From Ziziphus jujuba (Eukaryota > Streptophyta > Magnoliopsida > Rosales > Rhamnaceae): a stretch of DNA of 64,000 nt. Below the pieces are notes generated by a model, which saw only the letters and a program-made list of their open reading frames with translations, did no database searches and was not told where the DNA came from. Below, in pieces: positions 1 through 12,534 of this stretch. The number at the start of each line of letters is the position of its first letter. Within the stretch, counting starts at the first letter, position 1. The DNA lies in the NCBI RefSeq assembly GCF_031755915.1, contig NC_083382.1:1364001-1428000 (forward strand), given 5' to 3'. A program made the translations under genes and the position numbers.

Positions 1-1750
1 AAAAACATGCAAAACATGGATTCTCTAATTGTACTAAGGAGAGAAAATCAAAAAATTTCATAAAAGTGTATCAAAGTTTGAAAAAAATTGATGACTGTTC
101 ACCCTTGGGAAATTACCGACGAAACTGTCGGTAATTTTTCCAGAGGGCATTTGTTTTTTCCTGACAGTTTCGTCGGTAATTTCCCGATGGTGAACAGTCA
201 TCAATTTTTTGCAAACTTTGATACACTTTTATGAAATTTTTTGATTTTCTCTCCTTAGTACAATTATAGAATCCATGTTTAGCATGTTTTTTCATTCAAC
301 ACACCTTAGGGGCCTTGTGGGGTCCAAAAAATTGGCAAAATATGCGGCACTGTACACCCTAGGGAAATTACCAACGAAACCGTCGGTAATTTTTCCAGAG
401 GGCATTTGTATTTTCCCGACAGTTTCGTCGGTAATGTCCCGAGGGTGAACAATCATCAATTTTTTGCAAACTTTGATACACTTTTATGAAATTTTTTGAT
501 TTTATCTCTTTAGTACAATTATAGAATCCATGTTTTGCATGTTTTTTCATTCAACACACCTTAGGGGCCTTGTGGGGTCCAAAAAATTGGCAAAACAATA
601 CGTACTGTACACCCTCGGGAAAGTACCGACGAAACCGTCGGTAATTTTTCCAGAGGGCATTTGTAGTGTCCCGACAGTTTCGTCGGTAATTTCCCGAGGG
701 TGAACAGTCATCAATTTTTTTCAAACTTTGATACACTTTTATGAAATTTTTTGATTTTCTCTCCTTAGTACAATTATAGAATCCATGTTTTGCATGTTTT
801 TTCATTCAACACACCTTAGGGGCCTTGTGGGGTCCAAAAAATTGGCAAAACAATACGTACTGTACACCCTCGGGAAAGTACCGACAAAACCGTCGGTAAT
901 TTTTCCAGAGGGCATTTGTAGTGTCCCGACAGTTTCGTCGGTAATTTCCCGAGGGTGAACAGTCATCAATTTTTTTCAAACTTTGATACACTTTTATGAA
1001 ATTTTTTGATTTTCTCTCCTTAGTACAATTAGAGAATTCATGTTTTGCAAGTTTTTTCATTCAACACACCTTAGGGGGCTTGTGGGGTAAAAAAAATTGG
1101 CAAAATAATACGAACTGTACAGCCTCGGGAAATTACCGACGAAACTGTCGGTAATTTTTCCAGGGGGCATTTGTAGTTTCCCGACAGTTGAGTCGGTAAT
1201 TTCCCGAGGGTGAACAGTTAGCTTATTTTTTCCAAACTTTGATACACTTTTATGAAATTTAGGGATTTTCTCTCCTTAGTACAATTATAGAATCCATGTT
1301 TTGCATGTTTTTTCATTCAACACACCTTAGGGGCCATGTGGGGTCCAAAAAATTGGCAAAATATGCCGCACTATACACCCTCGGGAATTACCGACGAAAC
1401 TGTCGGTAATTTTTCCTAAAGGAATTTAGTGGTTACCGACGATTTCCTCGGGAATTACCGAGGGTGAACAGTCATCAATTTTTTTGCAAAATTTGATATA
1501 CTTTTATGAAATTTTGGGATTTTCTCTCCTTAGTACAATTTTAGAATCCCTATTTGCCATGTTTTTGCATTCAACACACATTATGGAACTTGTGGGGCCC
1601 AACAAATTGGTAAAACTTGATGGACTGTACACATTCGGAAATTACCGACGAAACCGTCGGTAATTTTTCCAGGGTTTATTTGTTGGTTACGAAAAAGCGT
1701 TTCTATAATTACCGATGGTGAATTGGGAATTATCGATGCACCATCGATAA
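1..1750. repeat. 255-bp tandem repeat array with palindromic TTACCGAC/GTCGGTAA motifs
   Basis: The segment ATTCAACACACC recurs at about 294, 549, 804, 1059, 1314 and 1569, a period of exactly 255 bp, so at least six units are present and the array runs off the left edge. Each unit holds two inverted-repeat cores (TTACCGACGAAACCGTCGG type and GACAGTTTCGTCGGTAAT type). The right-hand units are more diverged. Because 255 is divisible by 3, minus-strand open frames repeat in register, but they are a by-product of the period. Related palindromes occur at about 5146-5235 on the other side of the Ulp1 gene, so the array probably belongs to that transposon as a subterminal or internal repeat. Confidence 0.9.
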
Positions 1751-1899
1751 TCATCTTTCCTTTAATTTTTACCACAACAGAGGGTTTTTTTTTATCTTTT
1801 ATCTTTTTTCTTTTTTTTTCAACGGTTGTCATTAGTAAAGATAGGTTCAGCATATTAAGATAACATTAGTATAGACCGTCATAACATTAAACATACGAT

Positions 1900-4800
1900 C
1901 TACATTGAAAGTTTATTAAAGTACAAATCAACAGCATATTTTTTTCTAAAAAACATAATGTCTTGCGGACCAAATGAAGGGTTCTCCTCACTACTCATGT
2001 ACTCAATAAATTTTAGAGCGTAGACGCCACAATCACCCCTGCAGAATAGCATTAATGATTAGCATTAATGAAAACCAACTGCGTGTATTTTCACACGTAA
2101 CCACAATAAAAAACAGCAGCAATACAAGTTGTTTGAAATGACAACACATTCATACCCATTATCTTGGCGGGGTGCATCTTTGATCATGGTCATCGTGAAT
2201 GGATCTAAAGTGGGAGACACGTCCGGATTCTTCCCGTAATATCCCCCATCCCTCAATAGGTAAGGCAGCATATACGCAAGGCATTCCGCATTCTTCAACT
2301 CTCTATTCTGGACATATTTATTTCCCATATTTGGATCGTATAAATCAATATGCCGGGCCTTCAAGTCCACACATGCTGCCAACCAATGCGCGCCTCCATT
2401 GTTGACAGGGATGTACACCTGCAAATTAAAACATAACCTCATTATCCACAAAATGGGAAACTTAGTGAGAATTTTTTTCAATATATGTATGGACTTACAT
2501 AATCACATATCCGCCACGACACGCTAGGTTTGGGTGACCTCCCATGCACATAGTTACAAAGGGTCGCATCACATGAATATGTGCTACGAGATGCGCATCC
2601 ATATGGGATAACGCCCTTTGATGGATGACTGCCAAATAATGAAATATATACAATATAAAATATCATCAATATAACATTAAGCAACGCAGTAGCATCCCAT
2701 CATCTTACCCAAAATAACACGTCTAATATGGCACAGGTGTTGGTGAACATCTTCTCATTATCAAACCATCTTTTTCGTATGAAATACAAAATAGTGTCAA
2801 TATGCTGCAAAACCACATTAAAGGAAATAAGTAACAAGTGTGAGGTGATAAATAAAACATCATTCCAAACATAGGACCACAATGATTTTGCATGAACATA
2901 AAACATATAACTTACATCGGAATTCAACCATCCTTCATCGGTCAGTAGCTCAGCAAAAAATTCCTTTCCCACCGTCATATAAGATGTACACACGGTTGCT
3001 TCCTTCGGTGCCACCCTATACCACTCATCGAACGCCCTGTCCTTTGATGAATCAATAGGTCGAGTAAGATTAAATTTGACCTTCTTTTTACACGGGTCGG
3101 TGTAAGGAGAGATGACGTGATGTGACTGGTGGTAAACTCGACCGAATCAGCTTGTATCACCAACGTTATGCTTCCGATCTTCCACCTCAATCTCAGCTGA
3201 TTGGTCATGATGTGCACTGTCAGCTGAAGCACCGATATCCCACCCGAAATGTAAAGGCCGATATGGCACCAAAGCCCAGGAATCCTCCACATAGGGTCCT
3301 CCAGGTACGATAGGCTCAACCGGTGTATTACAATCATCATCCTCCTTCCTACCATTGGAACCGTCTATGGGTGCATCAAATTCTTCAGCTTGCTCTCCAA
3401 CAGACGGTGCCACAGGGGATGATGGTCTAACCGAAGATGACGGTGAATGGCTATGCATATGATGCTCGGCCTGCAAAACACAATGATTATTTTTGCAGTT
3501 CCCAAACTCTAACAACAAATAATTGCTGAATTACAATATGTAATTTAATAATGCTGAAGCACTAAAGTAAAGTATACTAAGTTGTCTAAATGATACCTGA
3601 TGCTTTTGTTGGTCAATAACAGAACTAAGCATCTTCCTTAACGCTGCCATCTCTTTATTTAATTCATCAACTTTTGCCTCCAAGCAAGCAAGCTAATCAA
3701 TATCAATATCCAAAACATAAGTCAACATATATTAGTACAACATATGAAATACAAATTTGCGTGCAAGTAACAATTGCATACCCTGAAATTAGAATCTGGA
3801 GGGCCACTAGAATGCTCCCCAGCTTTGGACGCATCTTTAGCTCTAACATCTTTAGCGCCAACTATTGGTGCTACAATTGGAGGTGACGTGTAGCGAACTT
3901 CATGTATGTCAACTGCTATTGTTCGCCAGTAATCCATAGTCTTCTCCTCATCGGTAGCATCTAACGTCCAGTGCACAACATACTACATGCAATGAAGAAA
4001 GGAAAAAAAAGTAAATTTGGAAACTGACTATGGTAATGTAACTTGAATGTAGTCGTACCATGTAGTCTAAACAAAATTTACCTTACACTGCTATTGGAGG
4101 AGAACCAATTATGGACAGCAAAATGGTTCGGTTGCCTTGGAGTATGCCATCCAAGGATCCTCGGACAACGGGTTTCCAACCGGTCGGCAAATTGGTTACC
4201 AAAATCAGGGATTGCTTCAAACCCCCACACCTACAAAATACAAATTATAGGTTATTAAATATAAATTTTAAGTAAACGCTACATGTATTAAATATATTAC
4301 CGTACCTGAAACACCAATGGAAAACCTTTTAGGTCATAATACTGTGATATATTCTTTACTGTACGTCCTCGTCCTCGTAGCTGGAATGCATTGTGGAATG
4401 AGTTGATCGTCTCCTTGTAGCTCAGAATGCCCCAAGGGTAGGAATTAAATACGTCGAGTTCAGCAACCAAATCAATGAATTTTTTTTTTTATTTGAACCT
4501 TCGGATCCATTCCGAGTACACCATGAACTAAGAAATATAGTAACGCAATTCTAACACCATCCCAATCATCCACAAAAAGTGTATCCTTGAATAGTCATTC
4601 CAGTTCGGGCGGTTTCAAGTCACTCCTGTCATCTAGCAACCTCGTGCGCAGCTCATTTCCTTTGGAAATTTGCAAATCATACATCGAAGGGTACCTACAA
4701 AACTTTAACCCACTAATGAGTGCGAATTCCCACTTCGTAAACCGCACTGCAGATCCGCCGAAGTTAAACTCCAGTACTTCTGGATTGTTGGACTCAACTT

Positions 4801-5528
4801 GTCCGCAAAGCAGGTGATGCACTAACTGACCAGAGAACCGGAGGTTCTTCATGTCAAGTAAGTGTCCAAAACATGTTTGTCTATACTTTTCGAGCTGCTC
4901 ACTTGTGAGGACACTTGTAATTACTTTGTTCGCCCCTATTGGATTCCCGAATGAATGTGCCCTACCTTTATTTATATCGGCATCCTGCAACATCCGTTCC
5001 TTTGGAGCATCGATGGGCTGCAATATGAATTACATAAATGGAACTGACATCAACGATTTAATCATACCCTATTTTTCCACCCTAACTTGATAATAATAAT
5101 TTCCAACTAAATCTTAAGACATATGGGTTCACATTTTTGAACTGTCGGGAAATTACCGATGAAACCATCGGTAATCAACCTACAATGAACTAAAAAAAAA
5201 GCCCGATGGCCTATCGGCAATTACCGATGGCCATTGGGTGAAGTTTTTCTTCAGTTTTCACATTCATGAATAAATACTGTCACATGTCTTATCATTTACC
5301 GCACAAAACAACCTAAATGAATATAAAACTTACCGTATCAGATGGGGGAGAGGAAAGTGGAACGTGCCCTCGAAGTTTGGTGCTTTCCGTCTCAGATTTG
5401 GATTTCTTCCTAGTAGTACATTGACGCTTAGAGTCGGGTGCTGCTGCTGTGCTACCACCGCGTCTCTTACTTTCCACCTTCTTAACTCCCTTCTTCGGTT
5501 GACGTCGCAAGTTCCTCTTTGGTGCCAT
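1900..5528 (-). pseudogene. Ulp1-type (C48) cysteine protease gene of a DNA transposon, with DUF1985-like N-terminus, broken
   Basis: Visible exons in order on the minus strand: 5528-5334 starts ATG (MAPKRNLRRQPKKG, very basic). The exon from 5017 carries a DUF1985-like region (CFGHLLDMKNLRFSG, FNFGGSAVRFT). About 4230-4080 encodes WGFEAIPDFGNQFADRLE, about 3976-3780 a linker, about 3480-3150 an acidic Ser/Pro-rich region, and about 3050-2500 intermediate exons. The exon from about 2418 to 2156 has the protease His (HWLAACVDL) and Asp (DLYDP), and 2038-1900 has the Cys (GDCGVYALKFIEYM) and the stop. Such genes are known from Mutator- and CACTA-type plant transposons, where Ulp1 domains resemble SUMO proteases. 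Lesions: an in-frame TGA at 4595-4597 and a frame change near the poly-A run around 4485. The catalytic triad is otherwise present. Exon borders between 4.2 and 2.5 kb are approximate. Confidence 0.8.
5140..5240. repeat. Palindromic TTACCGATGG/CCATCGGTAA cluster 5' of the Ulp1 gene
   Basis: Within 100 bp there are inverted cores (GAAATTACCGATG, CATCGGTAAT, GCCCGATGGCC, AATTACCGATGGCC). They resemble the cores of the 255-bp array on the opposite side of the gene. This stretch lies in the first intron of the Ulp1 gene and fits dispersed protein-binding repeats of the same element. Confidence 0.6.
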
Positions 5529-5599
5529 TATAAAGTACAACCTACAAATGTACATTGACAACATTAATAAACTTTTATCTACCTTTAACAACATTGTCA

Positions 5600-5833
5600 A
5601 CTATGTATACATACATGTATAAATATCCGCAATCCTCAATTTCATACGCTCTCTTCCTAAGGATATTGTGCATGCCATAACATTTACTGAACATTTAATG
5701 TATAGCAGTGTGCATGCCATCTAAATATTTCTTTCTTGTTCTTCTTTAATTTTTTATTTTTTTCTTTTGTGGGGATAAAGTGTTTGCGTGTTTGCTTCTA
5801 GCTAACCATGTACCTAAAATTTTATGCATCGAT

Positions 5834-5878
<45 letters not shown>

Positions 5879-6294
5879 CTATACCTTTAGAAAGTACTAA
5901 CTCTGGAATTCTCAACTTCAATTCTAATTAATCATAAAGTATTTTTCTCTTTTCTCCTGGTCAAGGGCCACCACCAGGAAATCCAAATCCGGGTGGGGGC
6001 GCACCAACAGGGAACCAAGGGAAATGGGGAAGCGAACGGAACCAAGGATGGGTATGTTGATGTTGCTGCTTGTAAGGGTCCTTTTGGTCTTAGTCAACAA
6101 CCGTTAAAACATATTACCTTTATCTAGACAGGATGCTTTTATGCTTTTTGGATCAAATAAACGCCACCCTAGTTTTCATACATATTTGTGACCCAAAATT
6201 CATAATATATTTCATTATTTTGTATATGAATACAAGGAAAAAAATCTAATAGGGAATTCTTGACGGTATTACATTCCTTTATGAATTACTATTA

Positions 6295-6337
<43 letters not shown>

Positions 6338-6402
6338 ATTCTTTCCCAAAAAATACCTAAAAAAAAATCATAAAGTATTTCTCTCATTTTTTCTCTAATT
6401 AA

Positions 6403-6435
<33 letters not shown>

Positions 6436-6515
6436 TTCTCTTATCTTCAATTCTATATATATATCTATACCCAAAAAAAATCATTTTTTATAAAAATTTA
6501 AAAAAAAAAAAAAAA
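5600..6515. other. Intergenic, microsatellite-rich
   Basis: No gene is supported here. It contains CT and TA runs at about 5840-5880, long CT runs at about 6297-6333 and 6406-6440, and a poly-A run at about 6500-6518. A short direct repeat GTGCATGCCAT occurs near 5669 and 5711. The right end of the Ulp1 transposon could lie here, but no terminal inverted repeat was recognised. Confidence 0.5.
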
Positions 6516-6516
6516 A

Positions 6517-6562
6517 AACGACGTGTCGTCTGGGTGTCGTCCATCCCAGACGACATGTCGTT
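6517..6562. repeat. 18-bp inverted repeat with 10-bp loop
   Basis: The arms 6517-6534 (AACGACGTGTCGTCTGGG) and 6545-6562 pair at 17 of 18 positions around a 10-bp loop. Each arm has its own smaller dyad (GACRTGTC). It follows a poly-A run directly, as in a transposon end or a hairpin. Function unknown. Confidence 0.8.
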
Positions 6563-6599
6563 CAATCCATCTTCAACCCTTGTCCGGGTCGACCCGAAC

Positions 6600-6900
6600 C
6601 CGCCTAAACCAGCACGACCCGATTCTTGACCCATTTATTTCTTCCACCTCCGGCCACCGATCAAGGCCAAACCGGTCCCATTTTTTTCCTCTCTTCATTT
6701 CCTACTAATGCCCAATATCAATCTATCCTAAATCTTCAAAAAATAAACCCACCTAAACCACTACCGACCCGATTGTTTACCGGCCTATTTCTTCCACCTC
6801 CGGCCACTGATCAAGGCCAAACCGGTCCCATTTTTTTCCTCTTTTCATTTCCTACTAATTCCCAATATAAATCTATCATAAATCTTCAAAAAATATAAAC
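6600..6900. repeat. 150-bp tandem duplication
   Basis: Two adjacent copies of about 150 bp (near 6600-6749 and 6750-6900) share CTTCCACCTCCGGCCAC and CCAAACCGGTCCCATT with few differences. The short open frames over it mirror the repeat and have no recognised similarity. Confidence 0.85.
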
Positions 6901-7284
6901 ACAAAAATTATAAATAAAAACCCACTCCACGGCAATGAAAGAAATAAACATAAAGCCAAATCCACACAAAAACAACCCACACCGGTCCCACGGCAACAAA
7001 TAAAGAAAGAGATTCAACCAATTACCTTATTCCTTGTGCTGAGATGAGATCCTAATGTTTGCCTTTTCCACAACAGCTTCAGTTTGGTTGTTTGTATTTG
7101 TGTGTTCGTGTATAAAGCCGTTTGTTTTTGTTTGGTTTTAAAAATAAAAGGATATGTAAGTAATTGTTTTTTGTTTGAGGGTTATAAGGGATATTAAGGG
7201 GTAAATCAAAAAAGAAATGAATTGAGGGGGTAAAATTCATGAAGCTCGGTCCTACGGCCAAATTCCCCATTAGATTTTGGTTGA
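6901..7284. other. Intergenic, nothing recognised
   Basis: AT-rich sequence before the first LRAT duplication unit. No coding exon, RNA gene or repeat was recognised. Confidence 0.4.
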
Positions 7285-8059
7285 AAAAAGTGGAGAATAG
7301 TTATACAAGTTTTCCACCTTACCGTATTATAGAAATTATTTTTCTATTTGCGATGTGCGTGTGAAAGAATAAAACTATGATTTTTTTTTTTAATAATAAA
7401 AGTCTTGTTTATTAATCTAAAAATAAAATTTCCTGTTTGTTTAAAAATTAAAAAATCAATCGAACTGTTATATTCCTTAAAAAACAAAATTGAACAGTTA
7501 TATATTAGAGGTATCAGAAAATAAAAAAAATAAAAATAAAAATTTCGTATATCAATTCTCAACCGACATGCACAATTAGCCAGCGTAACACAAAGACATA
7601 AAATTCCATAAATATGTAAACATGCAGGCTTTGCTACAGTTATAAAGGAGTATGCTACAGTACACAGATATAAAATTTGCTCTTTTCTCTTACCAAGCCC
7701 GCAAGAAAAGGCGGTGTAAAAGAATGGTGTTCAATTACCAGGTTCACCAGCTCACGTGTCAGGCTCGTTTAGTATGGATCAAAAAATTATTATTATTATT
7801 ATTTTCTTGTGAATGGTTAGGGGCTTAGTTTTCTTTAGTCAAACTTCCAACTCCCCCAGTGCCACCGAATCTTAAAGAACATTCCATTTCCATTTCTTTT
7901 CGTAGAACACTCTCCACCTTTTACTCTTCGCTTTCACCTGCTCTGCTCTCGCTTATTTCTTACGCTTCACCGGCGGCGGATAGCTCCCCTCATATCAGTG
8001 TACATCACCCGACGAATCCGACCAAATCCTACTCAAACACACCGACAAATAAGGACGCG

Positions 8060-11000
8060 ATGGTGTCGAAGGAGACGAAGCTCCGCATTCGGAGGATGCC
8101 GTCCTGCAGGGAGCGACTCTTGCCCGTCATGGTGTCGAAGAAGAAAATCCGGAGACTGATATTGCTTTCGAGCACGAAGCGAGACAAGCCCATCATGGAT
8201 CTCATTTTCAAATGGTGGCGCAACTACACCTACTTTCATGGTAAATTTTCTTCATTTTCTTCTTCTCCATTTCTTTCTTATGAAGACTATTAAACAATAT
8301 TGGTGAACTGTGATTATTAGTAACCTATATGGGTATTGTTTATTTATTGGTCTTCTCTGGTTTTCACACCCCAAAACCATTGCTTTTAATTCATATATAG
8401 CTTGGTCGATCATTTTCTATTTTCTTACAAAATGCTCCTATTTGATCTGTCTATGGAATTCGGATCTATGTATACTCAAATGGGATTCATAGTTTCTTTT
8501 AAAATCTGATTGGTTTGGTTGTTTGTTCTTCCAATTTTGATGGGAGTTTCCATTTAAAGGTTTCTTTTTTTTTTTCTTTTTTTTTCCTTTTTTTTTTTTT
8601 TTTTTATAAATAATTTTTTTCGTTAGTTTTTACGATAAAAACCATGTAATATTTCCTCTCTCTTTGACATCTCCCCTCTAGAGTATCCTCTTTGAATCAA
8701 CATGATGCTTTTCTTCGCTCATTGAACACTGCAAGAAATGTAGGAGCAACTAAATTATATAGAATATGAATTAATTTTCTTATGCGTCTTTATGAGGTCA
8801 GAGATGGTATGAATAATTGCATGACACGCACAGCACTTTATACAACCTCTATAAAAGCTTATAGTTTTTGAACTTTCACAGGTAGGGTAGCTGTGGTGCA
8901 ATCCCTCAATGATCCATCCATTGATTTATCAGGTTGGTAAAAGACATTCTAAAATTTTGTGCAGGTTTATAATGTTGCCTGAAGTAAACTTTAGGAAACC
9001 AGTATGATAATTAGGATAAGAAATGCTAAATTCTCATAAATGGAAACAAAATAAAATAAGCCATAATTAAAACCTTTATGTCTCGTTTTCTATGGCTATA
9101 ATTGATACGATGACCATCACTCAATGATTGGCTTCGAATATATGTTTCAGTGGTCGTGCTTTCCTTTGTAAGATGAGAAGATGGATGATCAATCATGACA
9201 GCATATTTCTTTGCTTTTGATATTGCTGTCAGGTTTTTGGTTTATTATGTTTTAGTATGTTTATTCATTGTTTCACTTTGTTTTTACTCCATATTACCTT
9301 TCTCCCTTTCGTTGATCTGTTTGCTAAGATTATTTGTTCCACCCCACAACGTTACTCTGCACCAACTTTAATTTCAGTGTGCCTGATTCAAAGCAGTGAA
9401 GGTCTTGCATGGACCTCAGTTGAGCTTGTGTTAATAACAAACTTATTTAAGGACGTGTGGAACATGCAACCTACCTTTTAGTTGAACTAAAACATTTTTA
9501 CCTTATGGCTGGTTGATTTGTTTTGTGATTCAATGCTTCAGAGAGACCTCTTATGGATGTGGGAAGTGGTGCATCTGCATTGAGCAACTTCGATTGACAA
9601 TCTGGAGGATGGTGTTGTGACCTGGAGGGTGCCGTCAAACAAGATCCAGAGGGAGGAACTGAAGCCCGGTGATCACATCTACACATGGAGGCACACCTAT
9701 AGCTATGCTCATCCCGGTAATTAATCTTCATTTCGTTCTCCATTTCTTCTTTGGAAACTGTTGTTTGCCATATGCTATGTGAAATTTTAATTGGTTATCC
9801 AAAGGGGTTCACTTTTTCATATTAGGTTTATGGTGTGAAAAATCAAAAGAAAATTAAATTCAGCCAAGCCGTGCTTGCGATATCAGTTATGGGTCTTACT
9901 TGTGATGACAACCTATGGTGACAAATAGCAGAACTCTTCTTTTGAAGAGCTCTTTTTTTTTTTTTTTTTGGATTTTTTTTCCCCCCTTAGAAGAGTATAT
10001 TTGCACATCACTATATTGGTTATGGAATTTTGGAGGAGTCTAACTTATGGCTCTTGTTTATTTAATTGTTTACTTTGTGTTGACACCTGAAAATCAATAC
10101 TGGAATTCACAGCTTCATTGTTTTCCTTTTATCTAATTAGTGATATTCACTTTGATACAACAACATTTCCATTTTGTTCTCTTCATTTGCTTTAGGATTT
10201 ATTTGCTTGTATTAGATGTCCAAAGATTTGGCTTTGTGTTAGAGACTTATAGGATTAGCATTCTATCCTACATTGACAAAATTTTACTAAATTTTCCTGT
10301 TGAATTCATTTTTTTCTTTGTTAGCACCATTAGTCAAGTGCTTACCATTCATGTCCGTTACCAAATATTATTGTATGGTGAGTGAATGGGTTGAAAATTT
10401 ATGCTGCCCTTATTCATCAGTTTGATGGGGATAATTGACATACAAGAGTAGCTTTTTTGCATAGGCATAGTGTTGGTTGAGACACGGGAAAGGGAGTTAT
10501 TCTTCTGTCAGCCAATCGTTTCTGCATTAGAAGTTTTGTTTTTCATTTCTTTTAGGTGAGAACAAATGGTTAAAGAGGAAACTCATCCTAACTATTTAGA
10601 GGCATTTCCTCTGCTCCAATTTCACTTAGAATGGTGGTACCTGTTTGGGAAATTTTTATTAGATTTATACTGAATAATCAATAGTAAGTTTTCATGAAAA
10701 AGTAAAAACACCAGAAGTAACTTGTTGGCTGTGTTTGATAGTTTGTGTTGAACACAAAAGTAGGTAGATAAGTAAATCTAGGCCATTTAAGTAGTCATAA
10801 GCTTCTTCAATTTTTATTTGTAGTTAAGCACACATTTGAAAAGGATTTCATCCACATAATTCAATCTCTTTGACGTGATACAGTTTTTGGTGCTTCAGAA
10901 ACCAGTATTACCATATGATGAGAATCCCCATCTGTTTCTTGTTGTATGCAAACTTTATGGATTTGATATCCTGGAATTTGCTTATTTGCCTGCAATGTCA

Positions 11001-11524
11001 CTATAGGGATACATACCGGTGAAGGAAAGGTTATAAACTTCACACGAGGAGGAGGAAAAGATCGAATTATATTCAGCTCGTCTCCATCCCATCCTTCAAA
11101 AAGTACTTGTGCGATAAATAGTGACCGGTCAAGGCTTGATCGTGTGGTTACTACCAGCATAGATGATTTTTCTTTTAGGTGGAAAACTTTATCAATTTGA
11201 AATATGGTGTTAATTTACTTCTCTTTATTGCCAAAACTCGAGGGGTTACATGTACCCGTGCCCCTAGTGCTCCGCTTGAAGTTGTCAAGCACCGTTGTTC
11301 ATACCACCTCAAAGTATGGCTTTGGTGACTACCACCTTTTCAAAAACAACTGTGAAGACTTTGCAATATATTGCAAAACAGGCTTTAAAGTGGCAGACTA
11401 CAATTTCAGCGTTGGCAGGAGTGGGCAGGCAGCATCATTCATTGTTGCCATTTCTGCTTTCATTCGTTATGTAATTCGATCCCCGGCTGTTAGAATTACT
11501 TGTCTGCATTTTGTTATTGGTTAA
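8060..11524 (+). pseudogene. LRAT-domain protein, copy A, frameshifted
   Basis: The exons line up with intact copy B: 8060-8240 (start ATG, basic N-terminus), 8882-8932, 9542-9717 and 11007-11524. The LRAT core is readable: [19 protein letters not shown] at the end of exon 3, then [20 protein letters not shown] and the NCEDFAIYC active-site block in exon 4. Lesions relative to B: deletions of 13 and 4 bp in exon 3 that create a TGA after SNFD, a one-base insertion in the T-run and another A insertion near 11170-11202, and TAA replacing TAT at 11522, which removes the C-terminal membrane region. The second active-site-region His (HHG) is Pro (HPG). Homology to B stops shortly after 11524. Probably not functional. 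Confidence 0.85.
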
Positions 11525-12534
11525 GGCATTTAATCTGCATGTAGACTGGGCTTTTAGATATGCCAAATTTGTTGGGCTTGTGGACTGGATTGGTTTATGG
11601 AGAAAGTTTTTAATTTTTATTTTTAATTTTTATTTTTAATTTTTAATTTTTTTTTAAGAGTGGGGTGGGGGGGATGGGGAATAGTTATGTAAGCCTTTGA
11701 CCTTATTTATTGTAGAAGTTATTTTTCTATTTGCGATGTTCATGTGAATAAATGACACTATGAATTTTTTTTTTTCCCTGAAAAAATCTTGTTTACTAAT
11801 ATTCAAATTAAATTTCCCATTGTTTAAAAATTATATAAAAAAATAAATTGAACAGTTATATCCGTTCAAAAAAAATAAAATAAAATAAAAAATTTAACTG
11901 TTATATATTTAGACGTACGAACTAAAAAAAACAAAAGAAAAAATTTAAAAATTTCGTATACCAATCCTCAGCCACGACATGCACGATGAGGCAACGTACC
12001 ACGAACGCAAAGTTTAAAAGTTCCATATATCTGTAAACATGCATGCTACAGTTATGCCTGCGCATGCTACAATTACCAAACCCCACTTGAAAAGTTTGTA
12101 AGCAACACTCACCTTGCACACCCAGTTCTCTTGAGTCTTGGAACGTAGTCCGCCTGTCCAGACATGGTAGATCTGTCTTATTTCCTTTTGCCACCTGTTT
12201 CTCGTGATCTATGCTCTTGTTTTTATTATGTGCTACTCTAATATAAAAACCAGTTCGTCTTTTTTTATTATTACTTTTTTTATGAATGGACGGTGGCTTA
12301 CTGACACTAGTCCAACTCCCAAATCCCAACTCCCAACTCCCAAAACCACCGCTATTCCATTTCCATTTCTTTTTATATGGTTTTTATAACGAGCCATTCA
12401 TTCTCTCTAATTCTCACTCTGAACTCGCTCATTTCTCACCCTTTACTGGCGGCGGAGAGCTCCCCTCATATCAGTGCACATCACCAGACGAATCCGACCA
12501 AATCCAACTCAACGCACCGACAAACAAGGAAGCG
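11525..12534. promoter_or_regulatory. Upstream region of LRAT copy B
   Basis: Most of this stretch repeats the upstream region of copy A (compare 7320-7560 with 11700-11940), so it is the likely promoter and 5' leader of copy B. About 12100-12245 is an extra block that is the reverse complement of a sequence near 63.16-63.31 kb and related to 23.48-23.64 kb. I cannot assign a transcription start. Confidence 0.45.

Noticed and set aside
113..1060. Repeated minus-strand open frames of 60-84 codons (MKKHAKHGFYNC type)
   Set aside because: They recur only because the 255-bp tandem unit is a multiple of three; no family resemblance and each ends within the unit.
6292..6474. Arg/Glu-repeat open frame
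   Set aside because: Translation of a CT microsatellite.
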